Below are positions 35,625 through 46,040 of a DNA stretch of 64,000 nucleotides, piece by piece. The stretch lies in contig NZ_LMFR01000022.1 in NCBI RefSeq assembly GCF_001426925.1, positions 122,329 to 186,328 on the forward strand, written 5' to 3'. The notes below the pieces were generated by a model, which was not told where the DNA came from, ran no database searches, and saw only the letters and a list, made by a program, of their open reading frames with translations. Both the position numbers and the translations under genes were made by a program. Within the stretch, counting starts at the first letter, position 1. Each line of letters starts with the position of its first letter. The DNA comes from Microbacterium sp. Root53. Its GTDB lineage: Bacteria; Actinomycetota; Actinomycetes; Actinomycetales; Microbacteriaceae.

Positions 35625-37235
35625 ATGGCCGGCCCCCGTCACGACCCCTCGCTGTATCGCGATCGCGATGTGGTGCCGATTCGGCGCGCGCTGATCTCCG
35701 TCAGCGACAAGACCGACCTGCTGGTGCTGGCCGAGGCGCTCGCGGGCGCGGGCGTCGAGATGGTGTCGACCGGATCGACCGCCGCCACGATCCGCGACGC
35801 GGGCTACGACGTGACGGATGTCGCGAGCGTCACGGGCTTCCCCGAGATGCTCGACGGGCGCGTCAAGACGCTGCACCCGAACGTGCACGGCGGCCTGCTC
35901 GCCGACCTGCGTCTCGAGAGCCACGAGGCGCAGCTGGGCGAGTTCGGCATCGCGCCGTTCGAGCTCGTGGTCGTGAACCTGTACCCGTTCGTCGAGACCG
36001 TGCGTTCGGGCGCGCAGGGCGACGACGTGGTCGAGCAGATCGACATCGGCGGCCCGGCCATGGTGCGCGCGTCGGCGAAGAACTTCGCGAACGTCGCGAT
36101 CGTCGTCTCGCCCGAGTCGTACCCGTCGATCATCCAGGCGGTCGGCAAGGGCGGCACGTCGCTGTCGCAGCGTCGGGAGCTCGCGGCGCGCGCGTTCGCG
36201 CACACGGCGTCGTACGACACCGCCGTGGCGCAGTGGTTCGCCGAGGAGACCATCGCGGGCGAGGTCGACCTGCCCGACCACCTGACGATCCAGGCCGAGA
36301 AGCTGTCGAACCTGCGCTACGGCGAGAACTCGCACCAGCGCGCCGCGATCTACTCCCGCGTCGGCGGCCACGGCATCGCCCAGGCCACGCAGCTGCAAGG
36401 CAAGGAGATGTCGTACAACAACTACGTCGACGGCGACGCCGCCCTGCGCGCCGCGTACGACATGGTGCTGCCGGCCGTCGCGATCATCAAGCACGCCAAC
36501 CCGTGCGGCATCGCGGTCGCCGCGCCGAGCGCGCTCGACCCGATCGCCAGCGCCCACCTGCGCGCGCACGAGTGCGACCCGGTGTCGGCGTTCGGCGGCG
36601 TGATCGCGGCGAACCGCCCCGTCACGCTCAAGATGGCCGAGAACCTGCGCGACATCTTCACCGAGGTGATCGTGGCGCCCGACTTCGAGCCGGCCGCGCT
36701 CGAGGTGTTCAAGGACAAGAAGAACCTGCGCCTGCTGAAGCTGCCGGAGGACTGGCAGCAGGAGCGGATGGACGTCCGCCTCGTGTCGGGCGGCCTGCTG
36801 CTGCAGGATGCCGACCGCTTCCCCGAGGACGACTTCGAGTCGGTCGCGAAGGACTGGCAGCTCGTCGCGGGCGAGGTGCCCGAGGACGTGTCGGTGCAGG
36901 ACCTCGTGTTCGCGTGGAAGGCGTGCCGCGCGGTCAAGTCGAACGCGATCGTGCTCGCGAAGAACGGCGCCACGGTCGGCGTCGGCATGGGCCAGGTGAA
37001 CCGCGTCGACTCGTGCCGCCTGGCGGTCGAGCGCGCCGGCGACCGCGCCGCCGGATCGATCGCGGCGTCGGACGCGTTCTTCCCGTTCTCGGACGGCCCC
37101 GAGGTGCTGATGAACGCCGGCGTGAAGGTGATCATCCAGCCGGGCGGCTCGGTCCGCGACGAGGAGACCATCGCCCTGGCCCGCGAGCGCGGCGTCACGA
37201 TGTTCTTCACGGGCGAGCGCCACTTCTTCCACTGA
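35625..37235 (+). CDS. purH: Bifunctional AICAR transformylase/IMP cyclohydrolase
   Basis: A 536-residue enzyme catalysing the last two steps to IMP. The cyclohydrolase domain comes first ([31 protein letters not shown]). The transformylase domain has [10 protein letters not shown] and [16 protein letters not shown] precedes ATG 35625. It forms an operon with purN. A strong hairpin follows. Confidence 0.97.
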   Translation: MAGPRHDPSLYRDRDVVPIRRALISVSDKTDLLVLAEALAGAGVEMVSTGSTAATIRDAGYDVTDVASVTGFPEMLDGRVKTLHPNVHGGLLADLRLESHEAQLGEFGIAPFELVVVNLYPFVETVRSGAQGDDVVEQIDIGGPAMVRASAKNFANVAIVVSPESYPSIIQAVGKGGTSLSQRRELAARAFAHTASYDTAVAQWFAEETIAGEVDLPDHLTIQAEKLSNLRYGENSHQRAAIYSRVGGHGIAQATQLQGKEMSYNNYVDGDAALRAAYDMVLPAVAIIKHANPCGIAVAAPSALDPIASAHLRAHECDPVSAFGGVIAANRPVTLKMAENLRDIFTEVIVAPDFEPAALEVFKDKKNLRLLKLPEDWQQERMDVRLVSGGLLLQDADRFPEDDFESVAKDWQLVAGEVPEDVSVQDLVFAWKACRAVKSNAIVLAKNGATVGVGMGQVNRVDSCRLAVERAGDRAAGSIAASDAFFPFSDGPEVLMNAGVKVIIQPGGSVRDEETIALARERGVTMFFTGERHFFH

Positions 37236-37248
37236 GCCGGCTCCACCC

Positions 37249-37282
37249 CGCGAGGTTGCACTCCTTCGAGTGCAACCTCGCG
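37249..37282 (+). terminator. 14-bp hairpin after purH
   Basis: CGCGAGGTTGCACT (37249-37262) and AGTGCAACCTCGCG (37269-37282) are perfect complements with a 6-base loop, followed by GTGTTTCG. Confidence 0.75.
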
Positions 37283-37341
37283 GTGTTTCGCCGCGCAAGC
37301 GCCATGTCCGAAAACCGCCAGCCGTTCGCCGTCCGGCGTGT

Positions 37342-37347
37342 CAGGAT
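37342..37347 (+). promoter_or_regulatory. -10 box of the alkA operon (leaderless)
   Basis: CAGGAT ends 7 bases before ATG 37354. Confidence 0.4.
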
Positions 37348-37353
37348 CGAGGC

Positions 37354-38925
37354 ATGGCCCCGGACATGACCTTCGCCGAGCGGTACGCGGCGATCTCGTC
37401 GCGCGATGCGCGGTTCGACGGGCAGTTCGTGACCGCCGTGCGGTCGACGGGCATCTACTGCCGGCCGTCGTGCCCCGCGCGGACGCCGAAGGAGGAGAAC
37501 GTCACGTTCTTCCCCACGAGCGCCGCGGCGCACGAGGCCGGGTATCGCGCGTGCAAGCGGTGCCTGCCCGAGGCGGCGCCCGGGTCGCCCGACTGGAACG
37601 TGCGCGGCGACGTCGCGGGCCGCGCGATGCGGCTGATCGCCGACGGCGTGGTCGAGCGCGAGGGCGTGTCGGGCCTCGCCGGCCGGCTCGGGTACTCGTC
37701 GCGCCACCTCACGCGGCTGCTCGCCGCCGAGCTGGGCGCGGGTCCGCTCGCCCTCGCCCGCGCGCACCGGGCGCACACCGCCCGGCTGCTGCTCGTCGGC
37801 ACGGACCTGCCCGCGGCGGATGTGGCGTTCTCGGCCGGCTTCGCGAGCGTGCGGCAGTTCAACGACACCGTGCGCGAGGTGTTCGGGATGACCCCGACCG
37901 AGCTGCGCGCGCGCCGCCGCGGCGCGGCCGTGGACGCGCCGACGGGCATCGACCTCGCGCTGCCCTACCGCGAGCCGTTCGACCCGACTGGGCTGTTCGC
38001 GTGGATGTCCGTGCGCGCGCTGCCTGGCGTGGAGGAGGGCGACGAGGCGTCGTTCGCCCGCACGCTGCGGCTGCCGCACGGCGCGGCGTGGTTCCGTCTG
38101 AGCCACCGCGGCGGTCGCCTGCGGCTCGAGGCGAAGCTCGAGAGCCTGGCCGACCTGTCGACCCTGGTCTCCCGTGCCCGCCGGCTGTTCGACCTGGACG
38201 CCGACCCGCTCGCGATCGATGAGGCGCTCCGGCGCCATCCGGAGCTCGCGCCGCACGTGGCAGACAGCCCGGGCATCCGGCTCCCGGGCACGGCCGATCC
38301 GCACGAGCTGCTCATCCGCGCCATGGTCGGCCAGCAGATCTCCGTGGCGGCGGCCCGCACCCACCTCACGCGCCTCGCGGAGGCGCTGGGCGAGCGCATC
38401 GAGCTGGCGGGCGAGCAGCGCCTGCTGTTCCCCACCATGGCCGCCATCGCCGAGCGGGGTCCCGAGGTGCTGCGCGGCCCGGCCGCGCGCATCCGGGCCA
38501 TCACCGGGGCGGCCGCGGCGCTGGCCTCGGGCGACCTCGCGCTGACCACCGGCGACGACGCTGTCGCGCAGCGCGCCGCCCTCATGGCCCTGCCGGGCGT
38601 CGGCGCCTGGACCGCGGACTACGTCCGCATGCGCGTGACGGGTGACCCCGACGTCGTCCTCACGGGTGACGTCGCCCTGCGCACCGGCGCCGCGCGGGCG
38701 GGCATCCCCGCGGAGCCGCGCGAGCTTGCCGCGTGGGCCGCCCGCACGGCCCCGTGGCGCTCGTACCTGTCCATGCACCTGTGGCGCCTCGCCGCCGGCC
38801 CCGCCGGATCCGCGCCGACCACCCCGCTGAGACTGGTCCCGGGCGTCGAGACTGGCGCCGGGAGCACCAGTCTCGACCCCCAAGACCGGTCAAAGCCGCT
38901 CAAGCCCGCCGAGGAGGCATCATGA
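37354..38925 (+). CDS. alkA: Ada-AraC-AlkA fusion: methylation sensor/regulator and 3-methyladenine glycosylase
   Basis: A 523-residue fusion. The Ada zinc domain (about 1-75) has four cysteines in [12 protein letters not shown] and CKRCLPE; one accepts methyl groups from phosphotriesters. An AraC HTH follows ([23 protein letters not shown], and a second helix pair to about 195). The glycosylase half has the AlkA N-terminal domain and the HhH-GPD motif ([15 protein letters not shown]). It removes alkylated bases and probably activates its own operon. The last 35 residues come from an intergenic-type repeat (38829-38875) and are not typical of AlkA. The stop overlaps ogt. Confidence 0.93.
   Translation: MAPDMTFAERYAAISSRDARFDGQFVTAVRSTGIYCRPSCPARTPKEENVTFFPTSAAAHEAGYRACKRCLPEAAPGSPDWNVRGDVAGRAMRLIADGVVEREGVSGLAGRLGYSSRHLTRLLAAELGAGPLALARAHRAHTARLLLVGTDLPAADVAFSAGFASVRQFNDTVREVFGMTPTELRARRRGAAVDAPTGIDLALPYREPFDPTGLFAWMSVRALPGVEEGDEASFARTLRLPHGAAWFRLSHRGGRLRLEAKLESLADLSTLVSRARRLFDLDADPLAIDEALRRHPELAPHVADSPGIRLPGTADPHELLIRAMVGQQISVAAARTHLTRLAEALGERIELAGEQRLLFPTMAAIAERGPEVLRGPAARIRAITGAAAALASGDLALTTGDDAVAQRAALMALPGVGAWTADYVRMRVTGDPDVVLTGDVALRTGAARAGIPAEPRELAAWAARTAPWRSYLSMHLWRLAAGPAGSAPTTPLRLVPGVETGAGSTSLDPQDRSKPLKPAEEAS
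38829..38875. repeat. GAGACTGGT-family element inside the alkA reading frame
   Basis: GAGACTGGT (38829-38837), CGAGACTGG (38847-38855) and its complement within ACCAGTCTCG (38866-38875) repeat the motif of 23833-23897. It is translated as part of a C-terminal extension of the AlkA fusion. Confidence 0.7.
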
Positions 38926-39416
38926 CCGCCACCATCCAGACCCTCGAGACCGCCGACGGCGCATTCACGCTCGTCGTCGACGCGGACGGCGCCGTGCTCG
39001 CCTCGGGCTGGACCGCCGACCCCGACGCGATGCTCGCCCGCATCCACCCGGCGCTGCGCCCCGCGGACGTCCGCGACGGCGAGACCGGCGCCGCCGACGC
39101 CGTACGCGCGTACTACGCGGGCGACCTCGCGGCGATCGACGCCGTGACGGTGCGCCAGCGCGGCACCGAGCTGCAGGCGGCCGGATGGTCGGCCCTGCGG
39201 CGGATCGCGCCGGGCGCGCCCCTGACGTACATGGAGTTCGCGGCGGCGCTCGGATCGCCCCGCGCGGTGCGGGCAGCGGCCTCGATCTGCGCGCGCAACG
39301 CGCCCGCGCTGTTCGTGCCGTGCCACCGCGTGCTGCGCGGCGACGGGACGCTCGGCGGGTTCGCGTGGGGCCTCGACGTGAAGCGGGCCCTGCTCGCGCG
39401 CGAGGCGGGGGAGTAG
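38922..39416 (+). CDS. ogt: Methylated-DNA-protein-cysteine methyltransferase
   Basis: A 164-residue suicide enzyme that takes methyl groups from O6-methylguanine. The acceptor Cys lies in [11 protein letters not shown], preceded by the DNA-binding helix [15 protein letters not shown]. The start overlaps the alkA stop (ATGA), with GAGGAG before it, so both repair proteins are made together. It is the stand-alone counterpart of the methyltransferase domain missing from the upstream Ada-like fusion. Confidence 0.95.
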   Translation: MTATIQTLETADGAFTLVVDADGAVLASGWTADPDAMLARIHPALRPADVRDGETGAADAVRAYYAGDLAAIDAVTVRQRGTELQAAGWSALRRIAPGAPLTYMEFAAALGSPRAVRAAASICARNAPALFVPCHRVLRGDGTLGGFAWGLDVKRALLAREAGE

Positions 39417-39436
39417 GGGCCGCGGGGCGGTTCCTG

Positions 39437-39553
39437 GGTTTCGACTCGGTCGCTGGCGCTCCCTCGCTCAACCACCACGGGTCGGTCGCTGGCGCTCCCT
39501 CACTCAACCACCACGGGTCGGTCGCTGGCTCTCCCTCGCTCAACCACCACGGG
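39437..39553. repeat. REP-like unit expanded to three tandem 36-base copies
   Basis: A REP-like unit begins GGTTTCGACTCGG at 39437. The 36-base segment starting TCGGTCGCTGGCGCTCC and ending CAACCACCACGGG is present at 39446-39481, 39482-39517 and 39518-39553, with single substitutions. Confidence 0.9.
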
Positions 39554-39628
39554 GATGGTGCACGACGGAGCCGGTGCTCCCACACAGCGGTAGCGTCGAG
39601 AGGGGCGACGCGCCGCCTCATATCGCCA

Positions 39629-39658
39629 TTGCGGCGCGCGCTCGAAGCTCAATAGGCT
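39629..39658 (+). promoter_or_regulatory. Promoter of the ABC exporter operon
   Basis: TTGCGG (39629-39634) and TAGGCT (39653-39658) are 18 bases apart. The leader to ATG 39704 is about 38 bases and carries GAGG. Confidence 0.55.
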
Positions 39659-39703
39659 GGAAGGCTCCGCCGATCCGGCCTTTCTCTGACTCCCACGAGG
39701 AAC

Positions 39704-41605
39704 ATGTCCAGTCCTTCCCCGCGCCCGTCCGCGCCCCGTCTGTCCACGGCACGGGCGCTGCTCCGCCTGCTCGAGTTCGCCCGTCCCGTGCTGCCGCGCC
39801 TCGCGCTCGGCGCGGTGACCGCGCTCGGCGCGGCGCTCATGGCCCTGATGATCCCGATCGCCCTCGAGTGGGTGGTCGGCGGCCCCATCGCCTCCGGCGA
39901 GACCACGGCGGTCGTATGGGGCGCGCTCGCCGTGCTCGGGCTGGGCCTCGCCGAGGCGCTCATGGTCTACCTGCGCCGCTGGCTCGTCGTCGCCCCGGCC
40001 ACGTACGTCGAGTACGACCTGCGTCGCACGTTCTACGCACGCCTGCAGCACCTCCCCGTCGCGTTCCACGACCGGTGGCAGTCGGGTCAGCTGCTCAGCC
40101 GCATGATGCAGGACATCGGCCTCATCCGCCGCTGGCTCGCGTTCGGCCTCATCCTGCTCGTGGTCAACGTGCTCACGGTCGTCATCGGCGCCGTGCTGCT
40201 GTTCCAGTGGCACTGGGCGCTCGCCGCCGTGTTCGTCGCCTCGGGCATCCCGATGTGGATCCAGGGCTTCCTGTTCGAGCGCGAGTACGGCACGCTCACG
40301 CGCCTCAGTCAGGACCAGCAGGGTGACCTCGCCACGAGCGTCGAGGAGAGCGTGCACGGCATCCGCGTGCTCAAGGCCTTCGGGCGCGGCCCGCACGCGC
40401 TGCGCCGCTTCACGCGCCAGGCCCAGACGCTGCGCGACACCGAGATGCGCAAGGCCGGCGCGATCGCGCGCATCGAGTTCTGGCTCGTGTTCATGCAGGA
40501 GTTCGCGTTCGCGGTCAGCCTCATCATGGGCATCTGGCTCGCATCGCTCGGGCGGATCGGCGTGGACCAGCTGTTCGCGTACTTCGCGATGGTGACCATC
40601 CTGCGCTGGCCGATCGAGTCGATCGGGTTCCTGTTCGCGTTCATGATGGACGCCCGCACGGCCACCGACCGCATCTTCGAGGTGTTCGACGCGCAGAACA
40701 CGATCACCGACCCGGAGCGCCCGGTCGAGATCGCCGAGCCGCGCGGCGCGCTGGCGTTCGAGGGCGTGCACTTCCGCTACCAGGACGCCGGATCGGCCGA
40801 GCCGGACCTGCTGAACGGCATCGACCTCGAGGTGCGCCCGGGCGAGACCATGGCGCTCGTCGGGCTGACCGGATCGGGCAAGACCACGCTCACGACGCTG
40901 CCCACGCGTCTGTACGACGTCACGGGCGGCCGCGTCACGATCGACGGCGTCGACGTGCGCGACCTGCGCCTGGTCGACCTGCGGCGGATCATCGCGACCG
41001 CGTTCGAGGACGCGACGCTCTTCTCCGCCTCGGTGCGCGACAACGTCCTGCTCGGACGCGACGACCTCGACCCACGCTCGCCGGAGGCGGACCGTGTGCT
41101 GCGCGAGGCGCTGGACGTCGCGCAGGCCGCGTTCGTCGACGACCTGCCCGATGGTGCGGACACGCTGATCGGCGAGGAGGGCCTGTCGCTCTCGGGCGGA
41201 CAGCGCCAGCGCCTGGCCCTGGCCCGCGCGGTCGCCGCGCGCCCCGCGGTGATCGTGATGGATGACCCGCTGTCGGCGCTCGACGTGGACACCGAGGAGC
41301 GCGTGCAGGCCGAGCTGCGCCGCGTGCTCGCGGGCACCACGGCGCTGATCGTGGCGCATCGCCCGTCGACGGTCGCGCTCGCGGACCGCGTCGCGCTGCT
41401 CGAGGGCGGCCGGATCACGGCCGTCGGCACGCACGCCGAGCTCATGGCCCGGTCGGCGCACTACCGCTCCGTGATCTCGAGCTTCGAGCGCGAGGTGGAG
41501 CAGGAGGAGGCGTGGCGCAACGACAGGTCTCCCTTCGACGATCCAGGCCCCACCGCGGATCTCGACGTGATCGCGGGCGAGAAGGACGAGGAGGCCGCGC
41601 GATGA
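39704..41605 (+). CDS. ABC exporter half-transporter, degenerate-site subunit
   Basis: A 633-residue membrane protein: six-helix ABC exporter domain (about 25-330) then the ATPase. Walker A is [10 protein letters not shown], the signature [10 protein letters not shown] and the H-loop IVAHRPSTV. The Walker B end is [12 protein letters not shown], with Asp where active sites have Glu. It overlaps the second half-transporter (ATGA). Together they should form a heterodimeric exporter of the multidrug or peptide/lipid type; the substrate is unknown. Confidence 0.93.
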   Translation: MSSPSPRPSAPRLSTARALLRLLEFARPVLPRLALGAVTALGAALMALMIPIALEWVVGGPIASGETTAVVWGALAVLGLGLAEALMVYLRRWLVVAPATYVEYDLRRTFYARLQHLPVAFHDRWQSGQLLSRMMQDIGLIRRWLAFGLILLVVNVLTVVIGAVLLFQWHWALAAVFVASGIPMWIQGFLFEREYGTLTRLSQDQQGDLATSVEESVHGIRVLKAFGRGPHALRRFTRQAQTLRDTEMRKAGAIARIEFWLVFMQEFAFAVSLIMGIWLASLGRIGVDQLFAYFAMVTILRWPIESIGFLFAFMMDARTATDRIFEVFDAQNTITDPERPVEIAEPRGALAFEGVHFRYQDAGSAEPDLLNGIDLEVRPGETMALVGLTGSGKTTLTTLPTRLYDVTGGRVTIDGVDVRDLRLVDLRRIIATAFEDATLFSASVRDNVLLGRDDLDPRSPEADRVLREALDVAQAAFVDDLPDGADTLIGEEGLSLSGGQRQRLALARAVAARPAVIVMDDPLSALDVDTEERVQAELRRVLAGTTALIVAHRPSTVALADRVALLEGGRITAVGTHAELMARSAHYRSVISSFEREVEQEEAWRNDRSPFDDPGPTADLDVIAGEKDEEAAR

Positions 41606-43416
41606 GCAGCTCCGTGCAGGGAACCGCGGGCGAGGACCGCTCCGACTACACGCGCGAGGAGAGCCGGGCGATCCGCCGCCGCTCGCTGCGCCTGCTGATG
41701 TCGCTGCTCGCGCCGCTCAAGGCCCAGGTCATCCTGGTCGCGGTCGTGGTCGTGGCGCAGACCGGCGTGCGCGTGCTCGGCCCGGCGCTGCTCGGCATCG
41801 GGTTGAACACGGCGCTGCCCGCCGTGATCGAGCGGGCCGACTGGGGCCCGGCGTGGCTCGTGGGCGGCGCGTACGTCGCGACCGCGATCGGCGGCGCCCT
41901 GCTGCTGGCCTGGTACGACATCCTCGCGGCGCGCGTGACGCAGAACGTGCTGCTCGACCTGCGCACGCGGGTGTTCCGGCACACGCAGCTGCTGAGCCTC
42001 GAGTTCCACGAGTCGTACACGTCGGGCCGGATCATCTCGCGCCAGACCAGCGACCTCGACACGATCCGCGAGCTGCTCAACGGCGGCCTCACGCAGCTCG
42101 TGAACGGCGCGCTGTACGGCGCGTTCACGTTCATCGCGCTGATGATCGTCGACTGGCAGTCGGGCCTCGTGCTGGTCGCCGCGGGTGTGCCGCTCGCGAT
42201 CCTGATGCGCTGGTTCTACCTGTCGTCGCAGCGCACATACCGGGTCTCGCGCGTGGTGAGCGCCAAGGTGATCGTGAAGTTCGTCGAGACCATGACGGGC
42301 ATCCGCGCGGGCAAGGCGTTCCGCACCGAGCCGCGCAACGAGAAGCAGTTCGGCGACCTGGCGCTCGAGTACCGTGACGTCAACATGCGCTCGATCCGCC
42401 TGTTCGGGGTGTTCGAGCCCAGCCTGATGTCGATTTCGGCCTTCTCGATCGGCCTCGTGGTGCTGTGGGGCGGCATCCGGATCACGTGGGGCGAGTTCTC
42501 CGTGGGCCTGCTGCTGGCGTCGGTGCTGTACGTGCGCAACTTCTTCAGCCCGCTGCAGGAGGTGGCCATGTTCCTGAACTCGTTCCAGGCGGCCTCCGCG
42601 GCGCTCGAGAAGGTTTCGGGCGTGCTCGAGGAGGAGCCCACGGTGCCGGATCCGACCGCGCCGGTGGAGCTGCCGGAGGCGCGGGGCCACGTGCGCTTCG
42701 AGGACGTCACGTTCGCGTACGGCACGGGGCGGATCGTCCTGCCGGAGTTCTCGCTCGACATCCCGGCCGGGCAGACGGTGGCGCTCGTCGGAACGACCGG
42801 CGCGGGCAAGTCGACGCTCGCCAAGCTCGTGTCGCGGTTCTACGACCCGAGCGTGGGCCGCGTGACGCTGGACGGCGTCGACCTGCGAGATCTGCACCCG
42901 CGCGACCTGCGCCGCGCGATCGTCATGGTCACGCAGGAGGCGTACCTGTTCAGCGGCACGGTGGCGGACAACATCGCGCTCGGGCGGCCGGATGCCACGT
43001 TCGACGAGATCGTGGAGGCCGCCAAGGCGGTCGGCGCGGACGCGTTCATCCAGGGCCTGCCGGACGGGTACCACACCGACGTCAACAAGCGCGGCGGCCG
43101 GGTCTCGGCGGGGCAGCGCCAGCTGATCTCGTTCGCGCGCGCGTTCCTGGCCGACCCGGCGGTGCTGATCCTGGACGAGGCCACGGCGTCGCTGGACATC
43201 CCGTCGGAGCGGGCGATCCAGGATGCGCTGCAGACGCTGCTCGCGGACCGCACGGCGATCATCATCGCGCACCGCCTCTCGACGGTCGCGATCGCCGACC
43301 GCGTGCTCGTGATGGAGCACGGCCGCGTGATCGAGGACGACGCCCCGGACGCCCTGATCGCGGGCGACGGCAAGTTCGCGCAGCTCCACGCCGCCTGGCG
43401 CGAGAGCCTGGTGTAG
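41602..43416 (+). CDS. ABC exporter half-transporter, canonical Walker B subunit
   Basis: A 604-residue partner of the previous protein. The membrane domain spans about 30-320. Walker A is [10 protein letters not shown], Walker [13 protein letters not shown] with the catalytic Glu, and the H-loop IIAHRLSTV. The signature is VSAGQRQ rather than SGGQ. In heterodimers the altered signature pairs with the Asp-type Walker B of the other subunit to make the non-hydrolysing site, which is what is seen here. Confidence 0.93.
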   Translation: MSSSVQGTAGEDRSDYTREESRAIRRRSLRLLMSLLAPLKAQVILVAVVVVAQTGVRVLGPALLGIGLNTALPAVIERADWGPAWLVGGAYVATAIGGALLLAWYDILAARVTQNVLLDLRTRVFRHTQLLSLEFHESYTSGRIISRQTSDLDTIRELLNGGLTQLVNGALYGAFTFIALMIVDWQSGLVLVAAGVPLAILMRWFYLSSQRTYRVSRVVSAKVIVKFVETMTGIRAGKAFRTEPRNEKQFGDLALEYRDVNMRSIRLFGVFEPSLMSISAFSIGLVVLWGGIRITWGEFSVGLLLASVLYVRNFFSPLQEVAMFLNSFQAASAALEKVSGVLEEEPTVPDPTAPVELPEARGHVRFEDVTFAYGTGRIVLPEFSLDIPAGQTVALVGTTGAGKSTLAKLVSRFYDPSVGRVTLDGVDLRDLHPRDLRRAIVMVTQEAYLFSGTVADNIALGRPDATFDEIVEAAKAVGADAFIQGLPDGYHTDVNKRGGRVSAGQRQLISFARAFLADPAVLILDEATASLDIPSERAIQDALQTLLADRTAIIIAHRLSTVAIADRVLVMEHGRVIEDDAPDALIAGDGKFAQLHAAWRESLV

Positions 43417-43431
43417 CGGGCGGACGGAGCG

Positions 43432-43621
43432 GCTTCGACTCGCTCCGCTCGCACAGCCCGTTTCGTCTCCGCTTCGCTCCGCTCAACGACCGGGGATCCC
43501 TCCTGCGGTCGTTGAGCGGAGCGACGAAGGAGCGGAGTCGAAACGTGACTGAGCGTCCCCGGTCGGCTGGGTCGGTTCGGCGCCGTTTCGACTCCTCGCT
43601 GGCGCTCGTCGCTCAACGACC
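43432..43621. repeat. Cluster of four REP-like units
   Basis: Units lie at 43432-43450 (partial), 43459-43491, 43507-43545 (inverse) and 43584-43621. Neighbouring units are in opposite orientation and can fold into long hairpins. Confidence 0.8.
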
Positions 43622-43877
43622 ACACCCAGATCCCACATCTACCGTCGTGCGAGCGAAGCGCTGCCGAACGGAGCGTCAGCGACGTTCTCGCTCGCGAAGG
43701 GCCCCCGAAGGGGCGCCCGCACGCGTGCGACCGCTTCTGAAAAAGAGGATGGCGACGGGGTCTCGATGGGGGAGGGGGATTCGAGACCCCGCCGCCGGCA
43801 TGATTCAGCGCAGACGTCTTTGGCGGCGCCGACGATTCAGTCGAAAAGCGTGTGTTCCCCCGTGGCAGGCGCGTCGA
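43622..43877. other. Non-coding gap after the ABC exporter
   Basis: No gene is supported here. It holds an inverted repeat GGGGTCTCGA/TCGAGACCCC (43758-43767, 43782-43791) and a GGGC-CCCC/GGGG-CGCCC hairpin near 43700. A segment from 43646, GTCGTGCGAGCGAAGCG, is also found downstream of the RimK-gene repeat (from 22662). Confidence 0.5.
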
Positions 43878-44327
43878 TCAGACGCGGATCTCGGCCACCA
43901 CCTCACCGTACTCCGTCTCACCCACGGGTGTGAAGCCGACACGGTGGAAGAACGCCTCGGGTCCGCCCTCACCGGCCTCGTACATGACCGTGATGTGGTC
44001 GAGGCCGCGACGGCGGACCTCGTCGACCAGCGCCTCGACCAGGAAGCGGCCGATGCCGCGTCCCTGGTCGTCGGCGTCGACGTTGATGCGCAGCAGCACC
44101 GACTTGAAGTGCTCGTGCGGTGCGTCCTCGTCGAAGCTCGCGCTGATGAAGCCGACGACCTCGTCGCCGTCGACGGCCACGCGCTGCCACGCCTTGGCGG
44201 GGTCGATCACCGTGGCGGCGATGCTGTACGAGATCGGGGCGAGGAACTCCTCCTGGCCGGGCTTCAGCGACATGGTGTTGACCGCGACGATCGTCGCGGG
44301 CGAGAGCTCGACCAGGTTCAGCGTCAT
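43878..44327 (-). CDS. GNAT acetyltransferase, diamine/spermidine acetyltransferase-like
   Basis: A 149-residue GNAT enzyme. Motif A is VDADDQGRGIGRFLVEAL, the acetyl-CoA pyrophosphate loop. The N-terminal LKPGQEEFLAPISYSIAATVIDP resembles BltD/SpeG-like polyamine acetyltransferases. Substrate specificity is inferred only. It stands alone with a leaderless promoter. Confidence 0.82.
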   Translation of the reverse strand: MTLNLVELSPATIVAVNTMSLKPGQEEFLAPISYSIAATVIDPAKAWQRVAVDGDEVVGFISASFDEDAPHEHFKSVLLRINVDADDQGRGIGRFLVEALVDEVRRRGLDHITVMYEAGEGGPEAFFHRVGFTPVGETEYGEVVAEIRV

Positions 44328-44333
44328 ATCGTC

Positions 44334-44339
44334 AGGCTA
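44334..44339 (-). promoter_or_regulatory. -10 box of the GNAT gene (leaderless)
   Basis: On the minus strand TAGCCT ends 7 bases before the ATG at 44327. Confidence 0.5.
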
Positions 44340-44388
44340 ACCGCTCGGGTGGGCACGTGCATCCGGGAACTCCCGGATGACGATCCGC

Positions 44389-45879
44389 TCAGTCGTGCAC
44401 CCACACCTCGGTGCCGGTCTGCGCGAAGTAGTACATGTGCTCGGCGGCCGCGCGGGTCATGTTGACGCAGCCGTGGCTCATGCGGGCGCCGGCGCCGAAG
44501 TTGTTGTGCCAGTAGGTGCCGTGGAAGCCCTGGTCGCCGTTGAAGTAGGTGACGTGAGGGACGTCCGCGGTGCAGTAGCCGAACTTGCCGCCCTCCTTGA
44601 CGGTGCCGTCCGGGTTGCAGGAGCCCATGTCCTGGCTGGTCAGCTGGCCGTAGACCGTGAAGTGGCCGGTCTGCGTCTCGGTCTGGATGCCGTCGTGCAC
44701 GCCGCCGCGGCCGATCGCGACCGCGTACGAGGCCACCAGCTTCTCGTTCTCGTACATGTAGGTCATGCCGGCGCTCTTGTCGACCTCGACGCGGCGGAAC
44801 AGCTCCTGGGTCTGGAACTTCACCACCTCGCCCTCGAGCTCGAAGCGCAGGTCGCCGCCCTTGAGCGAGTCCGCGATCTGGCCCGAGACGCCGTCGGTCG
44901 ACGTGATGCCGAAGCCGTCCTGGCCCTCCTGGATCACGCGCAGGTGCTCGCCCGCCGAGTTGGTGACGACCTTCTCGTCGACGACGTCCTGGTTGACCTG
45001 CTCGGGCAGGTTCTTGATGGCCTCGTCGATCGCGGCGACGTCGGGCGTGACGACGAAGTCTCCCGTCGTCGGGTCGGCCTGGATGTCCATCCAGCCGGCG
45101 ATCGTGCGCAGCGGCACGCCGTGCGCGCGCTCGTCCTGCAGGTAGAAGCCGGCCGTGTCGGCCTGCTCGTTGAGCTTCGCGGCGAAGGCCTCGGCCTCCT
45201 CGGTCGTGGCGGCGGCCTCGACCTCGGTCTGCTGCGGCTCGATGGTCGTGGTGCCGGCGGCGATCGCGTCGGTGGCGCTCGCGGCGATCGCCTCGACGTC
45301 GATGCCCTGGCCGGGCTCCGAGGGCGTGACGGTGAAGCGGCCGCTCTCCTCGTCGAGCACGACCTGCGCGTTGACGGAGTCGGTGTACATCGCGGGCAGC
45401 GCCTCGCGCAGCGCGACGGCGGCCTGCTCGGCGTCGATCGTGACGGCCGCGGCGGTCTCGCCGGTGCCCCACGCGCCGAGGTTCCAGGCGGGGTAGGTGT
45501 CGAACGTCTCGGATGCGAGCGCCTGGGCGTCGATCGACAGGCCCAGCTCCTCGCCCGTGAGGGTGGCGTCGCCGACCGTGAACTCGGTCGAGGCGAGCTC
45601 GGCGCTGATCGCCTCGGCGGCCGCGCCGGGCGTCATGCCGCCGACGGGCACGCCCGCGGCGGTCACGCCGGGCGCGATCAGGACGAGCGAGGCGGCGACA
45701 GCGCCCGCGGCGACGACGCCGGTCGGGATGCCGAGGCCCAGCCAGAGACCCAGCCGACGCTTCTTCTGCGGCTCGGCCGGCGCCCATTCGACGCGCGGCT
45801 GCTCCGCGATCACGGCGGTGGCGGCGGCATCACCGCCGTCGTCAGTGGTGCCCTCCGGCCTGGTCGCCACGTCCGTCAC
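44389..45879 (-). CDS. L,D-transpeptidase (YkuD) with peptidoglycan-binding-like repeats
   Basis: A 496-residue membrane-anchored protein. A cytoplasmic N-terminus of about 38 residues precedes one transmembrane helix (LGLWLGLGIPTGVVAAGAV). Two PG_binding_4-like domains follow (about 65-330). The YkuD domain at the C-terminus has HNNFGAGARMSHGCVNM with the catalytic Cys. It makes 3-3 cross-links in peptidoglycan or attaches proteins to it, outside the membrane. Confidence 0.92.
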   Translation of the reverse strand: MTDVATRPEGTTDDGGDAAATAVIAEQPRVEWAPAEPQKKRRLGLWLGLGIPTGVVAAGAVAASLVLIAPGVTAAGVPVGGMTPGAAAEAISAELASTEFTVGDATLTGEELGLSIDAQALASETFDTYPAWNLGAWGTGETAAAVTIDAEQAAVALREALPAMYTDSVNAQVVLDEESGRFTVTPSEPGQGIDVEAIAASATDAIAAGTTTIEPQQTEVEAAATTEEAEAFAAKLNEQADTAGFYLQDERAHGVPLRTIAGWMDIQADPTTGDFVVTPDVAAIDEAIKNLPEQVNQDVVDEKVVTNSAGEHLRVIQEGQDGFGITSTDGVSGQIADSLKGGDLRFELEGEVVKFQTQELFRRVEVDKSAGMTYMYENEKLVASYAVAIGRGGVHDGIQTETQTGHFTVYGQLTSQDMGSCNPDGTVKEGGKFGYCTADVPHVTYFNGDQGFHGTYWHNNFGAGARMSHGCVNMTRAAAEHMYYFAQTGTEVWVHD

Positions 45880-46040
45880 GATTAACCCCCTGGTTGGCTC
45901 GACAAGCCGAGTCGGCAGAATGAGCCGTCATATCAGGGTACGGTCGGGCGACGCGCCCGGGCGGCGGGATTCGTTACGAAGTCACTACGATGCGCTGGGC
46001 ATCCGCCGATCCGGGCCCGGTCAGCGGGCTCGCCCGAGGC

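Noticed and set aside
39446..39553. Possible CRISPR array (three 36-base repeats)
   Set aside because: The copies are directly adjacent with no spacers and are part of the REP-like family.
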